A DNA stretch of 64,000 bases from CAZMSD01 sp964568855 (GTDB lineage: Bacteria > CAIWAD01). Position 1 is the stretch's first letter, and each line of letters starts with the position of its first letter. The stretch is taken from NCBI GenBank assembly GCA_964568855.1, contig CAZMSD010000002.1:62001-126000 (forward strand), in the 5' to 3' direction. The translations under genes were made by a program, and so were the position numbers. Shown here one piece after another: positions 18,001-28,120 of this stretch. The notes below the pieces were generated by a model that ran no database searches, was not told where the DNA came from, and saw nothing but the letters and a program-made list of their open reading frames with translations.

Positions 18001-21000
18001 CGAGCTCTACGGTTCAGGAGACGCCCAATTGGAGCTGGAGCCGGACAACACGCTGGCGAACCTGACGATCAACAAGGGCGGCGCTCGGACGCAGGGCGGG
18101 TATGGCACGGTCCCGCCCTCGCCCCTGCCCGCCCGAGGACGCGTACTGACCGTGCCGCGCACCGCGGACCACCAGGCGGGCAAGAAACCAGTGTCACGCG
18201 AAGAACCGGCCGAATCGCGCGAGAATCGCAACAACATGGTGGAGCTCGCGAGCGACGCGGTGATTCAGGGAACTCTCCTGATCGAAAGCGGTTCGCTGCG
18301 CTTCAACAGCAACCACGTGGAAGTGAGCAACGACGTGCTGATCCAGGGCAGCCTGATTCAGGAAGATCCCGGAGACCTGTTGGAGCTTGACGGATCGCTG
18401 GAATGGCTGAACGGCTCCACCGCCGTCTGCACGGCGGGCGAGATCCGCGCCGAGGACGGTCTGCTCTTCGACCAGAGCCTGGCCCAGTTGAGCGCGGGCC
18501 ACACCACCAAGTTGGCCGGTTACGGACCTTGCTCGGTGGCCGTGTACGGCACCGGTTCGGAAATCGGAAGCCTCAGCATTTCCAGGTCCACGGGTACGGT
18601 GCAGTTCTCGGAGGATCCCGAGGCTGACGCGGTGGTGCTGGCCGGAGACCTGTTCGTGGACCAGTACGACACGGTGGAGCTTCCCGGTTCCCTCACGATG
18701 ACGGGCAGCGCCGAGATCGCCGAGAACGGCATCCTGCACGTCTACGACGGGGGCAGGCTGATCTGCGACGATTTCATCCTCAGCGGGGAAGTCCAGGTGG
18801 AGGGAGACCAACTGCGCTTCCACGACGACCTGGTCTTCAACAGCACCGGACTGATGACCATTACCGGCAGTTGGGTGATCGGGGACGCCCCCGCCTCGCC
18901 GGACTACCCAGTGATCCACGGCACGCTGGTAATGGACAGCGGCTATCTCACGCTCGAAAACGAGGGTCTGGAAATCGCCGCCGGTGCCGTGACACAGATC
19001 AGCGGCGGCACGATTCGCACGGGCAACAAGTTCGAAGTACTCGATGCCGCAGGCTTCCAGCCCACCGGCGGGGAAGTGGAATTCGGCGGCGAGAGCCATG
19101 CCGGAATCATAATGCCGGCCACTTGCTGGTTCCACGACTTGCGCGCCGACAAACCCGCGGGTTACAGCGTGACACTCTTCGATCCGCTCCAGGTCAACGG
19201 GAACCTGCGAATTGAATACGAGCGGCTGCTCTGCAACGGCTACGATCTCACGGTGAACGGCAGCGTCTACATCCTCCCCGGGGGCGAACTGGACGCCGCA
19301 GCCTGCCTGCTGCAGGTGGGCGGAACCTGGTTCAACTACGCGGGCAGCGCCGGCTTCGATGAACTCTATGGAACCGTGCGCTTCATTGGGGCCGAGTCCA
19401 CCCAGCTACCCTACGGCGAGACTTTCTATCGACTGGAGGTGAATAAAACGGCCTCCGGTGATTCAGACCTGTCGCTTGCCTCGGGCATCGCGGTCACCGT
19501 GACCGAAGATCTGCAGGTACTGGAAGGAACTCTGCGACTGAATGACAACACGCTGTCCATCGGCGAGGACCTGCTGATCGACGAGAACGGCGCACTCTAC
19601 TGTACCGGCGCCGGCGGATCGCAGATCCGGATCGCGGGCAGCATCGAGGATCAGAACGCCGCGCACGATTCGCAGCACGGAGTCGAACCCGGCCAGTCCG
19701 TTTTTCGGTTTGAGGGATCGGGCGGCCAGGCTCTTTCCAGCCCAGTCGAACATTTCCGTTTCAACGACCTGACCATCGCGCAGGGTGAATCGGGAACGGT
19801 GACGCCCGCAGTGCCGATCGAGGTCGCGGGGAACTTCAGGCTGGAGGCCGGCGAGTTCATCGATTCGGCCTTGCCGCAGCCGCATTTCTTCTACGGCGAT
19901 TTATACGCAGCCGCGGGCACGACCTGGAACGGCCTGCCGGGTAGGATCACCTTCACCGGCGGCCAGCCGCAGACCTTCAGCAGCCAGGGCGTATGTCTTT
20001 TCGGCGACCTGGCCGTCACCAAGTTTGCCGAGGGTCTAAGTCTGCTCAGTACGCTTGAAACCATCGGCGGCACGCTCAGCATCAACAGCGGATCGCTGGA
20101 TCTCGGAGGGCAGACGCTGCGGGTCCAGACCGGCGGGGCGGTCAACGTCTGGTCCGGTTGCACGCTGAACCTGGGGCCTGACGGCCGTCTCGAGCTTGGG
20201 TCCGGCATCACAATGGAGGTTCAGGGAACACTGTCCTCGCTGGGTACGGAATCGTTGCCCGCCACCATCACATCGGCCGGCCCGGGTGAGTATTACACAC
20301 TGAGAATGAACCAGGGCGGCATCATCGCCGCGGAGCACACCGTCTTCGAGTACATGGGCGGCAGCGGCGTTTACGTGACGCCCACCGGACTCGTAGACGT
20401 GGATCATGCCTTCAACGGCTGCACCTTCCGCGAAAGCGCCGCGGGAGGCCAGTTGCTGCATTCGCGCAACGGCCAGACCCTGACCTGCGACGGGGCGGCG
20501 TTTCCGGAAAACACCTGGGGCGGCGCCCACAACGTCACCTGGCTCGAGGACGCGGGGGGAATCACCTTCGACAACGTCTCCGGCGACTTCGCCGGGGAGC
20601 TCTATTAGAACGATCCCCACGGCCGCGTGCACTGGCCGGCTCCCGCACCCGATCTCGTGATCCAAAACGTCTCCTGGACGCCCGACGATCCCTACGCGGG
20701 CGAACCGGCCCAGTTGCAGGTGAGCTACCAGAATATGGGTGACGCGGCCACAGGATCATTTTCAGTGGGCTACTGGCGCAACGACTTAGCGCCTCCCGAA
20801 CCGGGGGATCATCCGAGCCAGAGCATCAACATCCACGGTCTCGCTCCCGGCATGACGGACGAAGTCGTCTTCACCGACACGGCCCTGGAGGGAACCTCCT
20901 GGCTGAGCTGGGTCCGGCTGGATCACCTGGACGAGGTGCTCGAGTCGGACGAGGACAACAACGTGGGCTCCGACTGGATTCACTGGCAGATCCTGCCCGC

Positions 21001-21334
21001 AGCGGACGACCTCAGCGCCTCGTACGATGCGGGCAACGACCTGGTCCACCTGACCTGGGACTACGACGGACCGCCCGTGTGGTTCAATCTGTATCGAGGC
21101 GACACGCCGTATTTCCACCCCTCTCCCGGCGATCTCATCTACACCGGCCCGGACATGTATTACGCGCATGCGCCGGAAGGCGGCGGTTCGTACTACGTAG
21201 TGACAGCGGTGTACACGCGTTCCCCGCCGGAGCGGGAAGGCGACTCCGATGCGGAGCCGCCCGGTGGGGCGCCGAAGAAGACCGGTACCGGAGGCGCAAC
21301 CGAATCACCGCAACGCTTACACATCACGCAGTAG
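15075..21334 (+). pseudogene. Secreted M6-family metalloprotease / beta-solenoid protein, frameshifted and amber-interrupted
   Basis: The restored product is about 2,085 residues. A signal peptide (cleaved after STAQA) is followed by an M6-type protease domain with the zinc motif HEFGHTLGLPD (His319, Glu320, His323), a DMDGDGQVDN loop and the Met-turn VWDIMAS. Next come a very long beta-solenoid (about 520-1840), a CARDB-like Ig domain (starting DLVIQNVSWTPDDPYAG) and a fibronectin-like tail. Two lesions break it. A missing base in the G-run 16430-16434 shifts the frame at YRPG/GSPTS. A TAG at 20606-20608 replaces a codon that is Glu in the downstream paralogue. Uninterrupted reading resumes after both. 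Sequencing error, recent decay or readthrough are all possible. ATG 15075 has GAGAAGG upstream. Confidence 0.75.
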
Positions 21335-21349
21335 CACCAGAGGGAAATC

Positions 21350-24300
21350 ATGAACAAGCAACAGCTGTGTCTGCATTACCGAATCGCGATCAGGACGCGC
21401 AGAGAGGCGCTTAGGATAGCTGTCCGCGATGCGCGCCCGATATTCGGACTGCTTCTGGCCACGCTTGCGCTGCTGGCCGTCGTGACACAGGCCGCGCACC
21501 TGCGGGACGTCCCGCGGACATTGACCCAGCCCGACGGCAGGCAGCTTCAATGCTTGGTCACCGGCGACGAGTTCCATCGCCGGCTGCACGACGCGGCGGG
21601 CTACACCATCGTAAAGGACCCGGCGACCGGTTTCTACGTCTACGCGGATCGACAAGGCGACAGGCAAATCGAAACCGCTCTCGTGCCCACGTCACACGTG
21701 GCGGGGATCGCGGACCCAGCCGTGGCGGGACTGGAGCCGGGCTTGGATTACGTTCCGGTACCGGCACACCGGGAGCAGGCGGAGCGCCGCCGCCTGGTGC
21801 GCGACGAATCCTGCCGCACGCCCACCACCGGAATCGTCAACAACCTGGTTATCTTCATCCGCTTCGCGGACCAGCCGCCGATTCCCGAACCGTTCTCATT
21901 TTTCGACGACGAAATGAACGCCACCACGGGCAGCAGCCAGTGGACCTTCTACCAGGAGGTCTCCAGCATGCAGCTCGACGTACAGACGAGTTTCTACCCG
22001 CCGCCCGCGGGTGAGACCGTGTTGAGTTACCAGGACCCGCAGTTCCGGGGCTACTACCAGCCCTACGACGAGGTGACGAATCCCATCGGCTACGAGGGCG
22101 AGGAAGAGCGTGCCCAGCGCGAACACGACCTGCTGCGCGACGCCGTGGCCGCGGTGGAGGCGGATATTCCGATCTGGCTGGACATCGACGCCGACGCGGA
22201 CGGCCAGGTGGACAACGTGGTCTTTCTCTGCGCCGGGCCGGCGGGAGAGGAGATCCTCTGGCCGCACTGGTGGACGCTGCACACCCATTTCGTGACCATT
22301 CATGGATTCCACCTCTGGGAGTACAACATCAACCTGACGGAATTCTACGAGGCCGGCGTCCTGTGTCACGAATTCGGTCACACGCTGGGCCTGCCGGACA
22401 TGTACATCTACGAGGACAACCCCAACGGCATCTCGCCGATGAGTGTGTGGGACCTGATGGCCTCGACGGAGGATCCGCCCCAGCACATGAACGCCTACCA
22501 GAAGTGGAAGTACCTGGGCTGGGGCTACGACCTGCCGCTGATCACCGAAGACGGCGAGTACACGCTCAACCCACTGAGCACCGAAGCCGGATCGGCCGCG
22601 GTGCTGGACGATTGTACCCTGCGCTTCGAGGGAACGGAGCCCTCCTATATCCGCAGCTACAGCGGGAGCTCCCGCGCAGGCCGCCTGGAAGTGGCCAAGA
22701 CCGGCGATGCCGAGGTGGTCCTGTCCAATCTCTCGACGGAGGATTTCCTGGCGATGGGCGGCGTGCAGATCGATGGAGGCGCGGTACTGCAGTCCTATTC
22801 CATCCATGACTTCATCGTGTACGACGAGTTCGATCCCGATGGTCTTTTCCAATTCGAGCTGGGAGCCTGCGAAATGATCGGCGACATGGGTCAGGTCATG
22901 GCTTCGGCCTTCTCGTATTTCTACGATCTCAGACTGGCGAACACCACCGACGTCTACTTTACCAGCGGCTTGACGATAAACAACGACCTGAAGCTCGAAT
23001 ACGGCAGCGAACTGTCCCTCGGCGGCAGCGGGATCTCCATCGGCGGCGATCTGCTGGTGGACGGCGAGATCCAGTTGCACAGCACGGATTCGGAACTGGA
23101 CGTGGATGGAAGCGCCTTCTGGAAAGACGACGCATCGGTCCTGCTCGAGCCAGGTTCGGACATCCGGGTGGCCGGCGACTGGACCTTCGAATCGGGTTCG
23201 CAGGTGCAGCTCACGGGCTGCACAGTGACCCTGGACGGCAGCGGTGAAGCAGACCTGATCTCCCATTCGCCCCAAGCCGGCTTCCACGACCTGGTTGTAG
23301 ACAAGAGTATGGGTACGGTGAACGTCCCGCTGGCATCCGACACGCTCTGGATCGCCGGGGACCTGACGATGCAGGCCGACGCCAGCCTCTTTGCGTATTC
23401 CATGAACGGAATCAAGCTGGGAGGTCATCTCTACAACCTGCTCCTGGCCAATACCTGGTTCGACTACAGCCCGCTGGTGCTCAACGGTTCCGGCGACCAG
23501 GGCATCCTGGCCGGCGGCTGGCTGCAGTTGTATCACCTGGTATTCCGCGGCGCGGGAACCACGACGCTGCTGGGTCCCCTCGACGTGGACGGCGACCTCA
23601 GGATCATGAGCGGCGTTTTCACGCCGGGTTCGGACGAAGTGCGGCTGGGCGGCGACTGGAGCAACGAGGCCGGGCCGGCGGCTTTCGACGAGACTGACAG
23701 CCGGGTGATACTCGACGGCTGGGACGGCGACCAGGTAATCTTCGCCGGCGAGACCTTCAACGAGCTTGTGCTGGACAAGTGGGAAGGGAATCTGGTACTC
23801 GGACCAGGCGCCGATGTGACCTGCAGCTCCTATGACTGGACGAGCGGCACGATCAGGGTACTGGGCGGTTCCTTCACCGCGCTCGATTTGGCGGACAACA
23901 ACATCAAGGGAGCGTACGTGCTCAACTCCGGCAGCGTGGACCTGTACCAGGACGCCACCTACTTCGTGGACCTGGACGCCGACCTGGACATCTCGGGCGG
24001 CACCTTCACGGTCCACGGCGGCTATCCCATCGCCAGCTACTGGCCGTACACGCGGAACGTGCTGCTGCAGATGAGCGACGGCGTACTCGACTTCGCAGAC
24101 AATGGAATCTTCCTCTGCGGCGACTGCGGCTACACTCTGACCGAAGTGATCACGGGAGGCACGATCCGCACCTCGGGCAGTTTCACCAGCGACCGGCACG
24201 ACTTCACCGCCTTGGGCGGCGTGGTCGAACTCTACGGCCCGGACGACGCCGAGCTGGACCACGGCATCTCCAGCTACTTCCACTCGGTGAACATCGACAA

Positions 24301-27300
24301 GGGAGCGGCACGCGCGGAAGGAAGCGGGACGAATCCGGGCGAGGACGACGTGATACGCTCGGGTGCCCGCGATCTGCCGGAAAACGTATTACGCAACCTG
24401 GAAACCCGTCCCGGTACCGGCCCGCGGAACGGCGACCGTGATTCGCGCAGCAACACAGTGGACGCGGCCGGCAGTCTGGAGATCAACGGCGACCTGACGG
24501 TCAGCGAGGGCCTGTTCCGCCAGAACGGGTATTACATCCAGGTTCTCGGCGACATGACCATCTGGGGCACCCTGGTCCAGGAGGATCCCGCAGACATCTT
24601 GTATATCGGCGGCGATCTCACCTGGTACACCGGTTCCGACGCCGTCTGCACGACGGGCCTGATCCAGCTCGAGGGGGACCTGGATTTCATCAACAGCAAC
24701 GCCCAGCTCGATCCGAATCACCTGACGGAAATGACCGGCGGAAGCGACGCCGTGATCCATTTCGAGGGCGGCAATCCGGAGCTGGGCACACTGAGCCTTA
24801 TGAAGTACGGAGCCGGCGTGGAGATCGACGCCGGGCCGGGTGCGGACCCCGTAGAAGTGGCCGGCGACGTCTGGATCGATATGGACAACACGCTGAACGT
24901 GCCTGGAGAACTGGTAGTCGCCGGCACCGTGGACCTGATGGACATGGCCTGTATCGAGATCAGCGACGCCGGGCTGCTGGAAACGGAGATCATCAGCATC
25001 AACGGCGAAGTGCAGGTGGACACCGGCGAACTACGCTTCCACGACGACTTAAATCTCTACGAATGGGGAGTGCTGACCATCAGCACCGGCAGCGTGATCG
25101 GCGATGCTGAGTACACCGGCGACATGCAGGCGATCAACGGTGAGTTCAACATGTCCGGGGGACTCTTCGAGCTGCTCAACGACGGCCTGATCATCGGTTC
25201 ATCGGCGACCACCAGCATCGACGGCGGTGTGATACGTCTCGGCTGGGGTTTCCAGGTCCAGGGCGAGGCCGTCTTCCGGCCCAGCGGCGGCGAGGTGAAG
25301 TTCACCGGCAACACCTACGGCGACATCAGCATGGGAGCGGCCAACTGGTTCCACGATCTGCGCGTGGATAAACCCTACCTGCGCCAGGCGACGCTGTTGA
25401 CCAACGCTTTGGTCAAGCACGACCTGCTCGTCGAAAATAACAAGCTGGACCTGAACGGGTTGGACCTGACGGTGGAAGGCGACGTCTCCATCGCCGTGGG
25501 CGGAAAGTTGGACGCAGATGGTTCCAGCATCTACGTGGGCGGTAACTGGGCCAACTACCGCGGCTCGGCCGGATTCACAGAGGGAAACGGAACGGTGATC
25601 TTCAACGGGTCGGCTCCGGCTGGCCTGCTCACGGACGAAAGCTTCAACCGTCTTGAGGTGCTGAAGACCGCCCCGGGCGGTGGTGACCTGGTCGTGTCAC
25701 AAGGCGTCACAATCGAAGTGGGCGATCAGTTGCAGATCGGCGAGGGAACCCTCGTGCTCCAGGACGACATCCTGGACGTGGAGGGCGATCTGGACCTGTG
25801 GAACGGAGCCGGCCTGAACTGCTCAGGGTATTCGGGATCGGAGATCCGCGTGGCCGCCAACTGGTACGACCAGAACACTGCTCACGACAGCCAGGTGGGT
25901 TTCAACCCCGGGCACTCCACGGTGCGTTTTGACGGACCCTCCTACCAGACCCTGATCGGCTCGGCGGCGGAAGTCGACTTCTACAACCTGGTGCTCGAGC
26001 AGGACGCCGCGGCGCAGTTCTATTGCGGATCCAACCTGAGGATGATCAACGACCTGAGTGTGCTCTCCGGAGACTGGACCGACGACTACTACGTGTACAC
26101 GTACCGGGTGCAGGGCGACATGCAGGTATCCGAATCCGCCGTCTGGAGCGACGCTACCAGTACGCTGATTTTCGACGGCGCCGGGGAGCAAAGCCTGACA
26201 GGCTCGGGGGCCTGCGATTTCGGCGACGTGATCGTCAACAAGCCGGGAGGCGGGCTGCTTGGCGGCGTGGATGACGAGAGCCAGACTGCACCCGGGGACA
26301 TGGACCGCGACGGAGAACGCGGCGAATCCGTGGTGTTGCAGGACGACCTGGAGTACATCACCGGCGATCTGCAGATCACGGCGGGCGAACTGGGCCTCAA
26401 CGGCTGGTCGCTCTCGATGCAGAATGGAACCGGTATCTACGTCGACGGCCCGGGAACGCTCACCATGGGACCGGACGGCGTTCTGCGGCTGGGCGATGGT
26501 GTATCCATCCTGGTGGAGGGCCTGCTCTCCGCGGTGGGCAACTCCGGCGCGGAGGCTCGTATCACACACCTTGATCCGGAGAGCGAGTACTCGCTGAGCG
26601 TGGACAGCGGCGGGACCCTCAGCGCGGAGTACGCGGTCTTCGAATACATGAACTCTGCGGGCGTCAACGTGAGCTTCGCCGGCCTGGTGGATCCTGCGCA
26701 TGCCTTCAACCACTGCACCTTCCGGGAAGGCGGCGCGGAGGGCGTGCTGCTGCAGGTGGGCAGCGGCCAGGTGCTGAACAGCACCGGGGCCGCATTTCCC
26801 GAAAACACCTGGGGCAGCACCAGCAACGTGGGTAAGTGGGACGACGTGGGCGAGATCACTTTCTCCGCGGTGAGCGGCGCTTTCGCCGGTGAAGCCTTCG
26901 AGGCCGATCTCCACGACCGGATTCACTGGCTGGCCTGCGATCCGGACCTGGTGATCGAGACGGTGTACTGGTGGCCCGAGGAGCCCATCGCGGGCCAGCA
27001 GGCGGAGTTGCAGGTGCTGCTGCGCAACCAGGGCCCCGGGCCGGCGGGTGCCTTCAACGTGGGCTACTGGCGCGACAGGACCGATCCGCCCCTGCCCGGA
27101 GATACACCCGATCAGGTGCAGGCTGTGGCAGGCCTGGGTCCCGACCAGATCACCTGGGTGCTCTTCCCTGATGTCGATCCCGACGAGACGGAATGGACGA
27201 GCTGGGTCTGGGCGGACTACCTGGATGAAATCAGCGAGACCGACGAAGGGAACAATCTCGCCTCGCACACCGTTCAGTGGGTCGCCTTCCCGCCGGTGGA

Positions 27301-27580
27301 GGACCTGAGCATCTGGTACGAGCAGTCCACCAGCCAGATCCACCTGAGCTGGAGCTATGAAGGTCCGTATGACATGTTCAACATCTACCGCGGCGATACG
27401 GCCTACTTCACTCCCCAGCCGGGAAACCTGATTCATAGTGGGATGGAGATGTTCTTTTCCGAGCCGCTTCCCGGCGGCAGCGCGTATTACGTGGTTACCG
27501 TGGAATCCGCACCGGCCTCGCCGCCCGTGGCGAATCGACGAATCGAACTCGATACGACGCATCACAGGAGGAACCGATGA
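21350..27580 (+). CDS. Secreted M6-like metalloprotease / beta-solenoid protein (intact paralogue, shortened protease domain)
   Basis: 2,076 residues, paralogous along its whole length to the gene before it. A long n-region and a hydrophobic signal (LLLATLALLAVVTQAAHLRD) lead to a zinc-protease domain with HEFGHTLGLPD (His340) and the Met-turn VWDLMAS. After LNPLSTEAG it jumps straight into solenoid repeats, whereas the paralogue has over 100 more residues of protease domain here, so the C-terminal lobe is missing and activity is doubtful. The solenoid (about 420-1840) uses repeats of the type LxVxGDLxVxxGTL. A CARDB-like domain (from about 1865) and an FN3-like domain end the protein. Charged, repeat-free insertions occur near residues 985-1035 and 1635-1660. 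It begins 16 bases after the paralogue and probably shares its transcript. Confidence 0.85.
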   Translation: MNKQQLCLHYRIAIRTRREALRIAVRDARPIFGLLLATLALLAVVTQAAHLRDVPRTLTQPDGRQLQCLVTGDEFHRRLHDAAGYTIVKDPATGFYVYADRQGDRQIETALVPTSHVAGIADPAVAGLEPGLDYVPVPAHREQAERRRLVRDESCRTPTTGIVNNLVIFIRFADQPPIPEPFSFFDDEMNATTGSSQWTFYQEVSSMQLDVQTSFYPPPAGETVLSYQDPQFRGYYQPYDEVTNPIGYEGEEERAQREHDLLRDAVAAVEADIPIWLDIDADADGQVDNVVFLCAGPAGEEILWPHWWTLHTHFVTIHGFHLWEYNINLTEFYEAGVLCHEFGHTLGLPDMYIYEDNPNGISPMSVWDLMASTEDPPQHMNAYQKWKYLGWGYDLPLITEDGEYTLNPLSTEAGSAAVLDDCTLRFEGTEPSYIRSYSGSSRAGRLEVAKTGDAEVVLSNLSTEDFLAMGGVQIDGGAVLQSYSIHDFIVYDEFDPDGLFQFELGACEMIGDMGQVMASAFSYFYDLRLANTTDVYFTSGLTINNDLKLEYGSELSLGGSGISIGGDLLVDGEIQLHSTDSELDVDGSAFWKDDASVLLEPGSDIRVAGDWTFESGSQVQLTGCTVTLDGSGEADLISHSPQAGFHDLVVDKSMGTVNVPLASDTLWIAGDLTMQADASLFAYSMNGIKLGGHLYNLLLANTWFDYSPLVLNGSGDQGILAGGWLQLYHLVFRGAGTTTLLGPLDVDGDLRIMSGVFTPGSDEVRLGGDWSNEAGPAAFDETDSRVILDGWDGDQVIFAGETFNELVLDKWEGNLVLGPGADVTCSSYDWTSGTIRVLGGSFTALDLADNNIKGAYVLNSGSVDLYQDATYFVDLDADLDISGGTFTVHGGYPIASYWPYTRNVLLQMSDGVLDFADNGIFLCGDCGYTLTEVITGGTIRTSGSFTSDRHDFTALGGVVELYGPDDAELDHGISSYFHSVNIDKGAARAEGSGTNPGEDDVIRSGARDLPENVLRNLETRPGTGPRNGDRDSRSNTVDAAGSLEINGDLTVSEGLFRQNGYYIQVLGDMTIWGTLVQEDPADILYIGGDLTWYTGSDAVCTTGLIQLEGDLDFINSNAQLDPNHLTEMTGGSDAVIHFEGGNPELGTLSLMKYGAGVEIDAGPGADPVEVAGDVWIDMDNTLNVPGELVVAGTVDLMDMACIEISDAGLLETEIISINGEVQVDTGELRFHDDLNLYEWGVLTISTGSVIGDAEYTGDMQAINGEFNMSGGLFELLNDGLIIGSSATTSIDGGVIRLGWGFQVQGEAVFRPSGGEVKFTGNTYGDISMGAANWFHDLRVDKPYLRQATLLTNALVKHDLLVENNKLDLNGLDLTVEGDVSIAVGGKLDADGSSIYVGGNWANYRGSAGFTEGNGTVIFNGSAPAGLLTDESFNRLEVLKTAPGGGDLVVSQGVTIEVGDQLQIGEGTLVLQDDILDVEGDLDLWNGAGLNCSGYSGSEIRVAANWYDQNTAHDSQVGFNPGHSTVRFDGPSYQTLIGSAAEVDFYNLVLEQDAAAQFYCGSNLRMINDLSVLSGDWTDDYYVYTYRVQGDMQVSESAVWSDATSTLIFDGAGEQSLTGSGACDFGDVIVNKPGGGLLGGVDDESQTAPGDMDRDGERGESVVLQDDLEYITGDLQITAGELGLNGWSLSMQNGTGIYVDGPGTLTMGPDGVLRLGDGVSILVEGLLSAVGNSGAEARITHLDPESEYSLSVDSGGTLSAEYAVFEYMNSAGVNVSFAGLVDPAHAFNHCTFREGGAEGVLLQVGSGQVLNSTGAAFPENTWGSTSNVGKWDDVGEITFSAVSGAFAGEAFEADLHDRIHWLACDPDLVIETVYWWPEEPIAGQQAELQVLLRNQGPGPAGAFNVGYWRDRTDPPLPGDTPDQVQAVAGLGPDQITWVLFPDVDPDETEWTSWVWADYLDEISETDEGNNLASHTVQWVAFPPVEDLSIWYEQSTSQIHLSWSYEGPYDMFNIYRGDTAYFTPQPGNLIHSGMEMFFSEPLPGGSAYYVVTVESAPASPPVANRRIELDTTHHRRNR

Positions 27581-27753
27581 GCGCAGCCAACTTGAAATCG
27601 GAATCGTCGACTCGAGTTCCGCTATCGACCAGACTGCTGCTGGCGGCATTCTCGACCTTCCTGTTCCAGAAATCGGGAACGGCGCAGGAGATGGAGGTCC
27701 GCCAGGTGGCCGAGACTCAGTCATCGAGGCAAGAAGTAGTCCTTTCGATGTAG
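27577..27753 (+). CDS. Small secreted peptide coupled to the protease-like gene
   Basis: 58 residues. The ATG overlaps the TGA of the 2,076-residue gene (ATGA) and has a strong AGGAGGAACCG ribosome-binding site. Residues about 14-36 form a signal peptide-like segment (STRLLLAAFSTFLFQ, then SGTAQ), leaving a mature peptide of about 20 polar residues (EMEVRQVAETQSSRQEV). Translational coupling plus a signal peptide argue that it is real. The role is unknown; it could be a propeptide, a chaperone or a signal for the extracellular system. Confidence 0.55.
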   Translation: MSAANLKSESSTRVPLSTRLLLAAFSTFLFQKSGTAQEMEVRQVAETQSSRQEVVLSM

Positions 27754-27807
27754 GATAATCGAATTATCACAGTCGATTCGTGAGGGATCGACAAGTCCGA
27801 CGCACCC

Positions 27808-27848
27808 CGAGACAACCCCGCCTAACGCCTTCCGGCGGGGTTGTCTCG
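27808..27848 (+). terminator. Strong 15-bp stem-loop (terminator or attenuator arm)
   Basis: CGAGACAACCCCGCC (27808-27822) pairs perfectly with 27834-27848 around an 11-base loop. No pure T-run follows directly, so Rho-independent function is uncertain. Bases 27827-27838 are also exactly complementary to 27859-27870, which belong to the next hairpin, allowing an alternative fold. Confidence 0.55.
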
Positions 27849-27858
27849 CTCATGAAAT

Positions 27859-27882
27859 CCGCCGGAAGGCTTTTTCCGGCGG
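27859..27882 (+). terminator. Second stem-loop, CCGCCGGAA / TTCCGGCGG
   Basis: A 9-bp perfect stem (27859-27867 with 27874-27882) with a 6-base loop follows the first hairpin closely. The AT-rich run GAGTGATTATTGGATTG lies downstream. Together with the first hairpin it separates the protease transcript from the beta-helix genes. Confidence 0.5.
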
Positions 27883-27948
27883 AGTGATTATTGGATTGCT
27901 TCGGTAGAGGGTTTTCTAGCTTTAAGACAGCTTGCCGCAGACCGGTAC

Positions 27949-27964
27949 GTGGATACTCCGTTGC
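27949..27964 (+). promoter_or_regulatory. Candidate sigma54 promoter for the beta-helix genes
   Basis: TGGATACTCCGTTGCT has TTGCT at -12 and TGG at -24 with exact spacing; the last three bases of the -24 box deviate. It lies 157 bases before the ATG at 28121, the same distance as the better sigma54 site upstream of the protease gene. It is weaker, so this is tentative. Confidence 0.35.
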
Positions 27965-28120
27965 TGTGATTCTGAGTTCTCGGCAGCGTCCTAAGGCAGT
28001 TGTCGGAATGCACCGATGGAAGCAGCCGCCGGGGCGATACGCTACTGGAGCAGCCCCGGGATCAGGACCGGATTCGCCGGTCACCAACCGCGAAGATACA
28101 GCCATTGATCGGAGAGCATC

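Noticed and set aside
21896..27724. Long minus-strand open frames (795 and 633 codons) opposite the second giant secreted gene
   Set aside because: The sense frame has a signal peptide, zinc-protease motif and regular repeats; the antisense frames merely mirror its codon periodicity.
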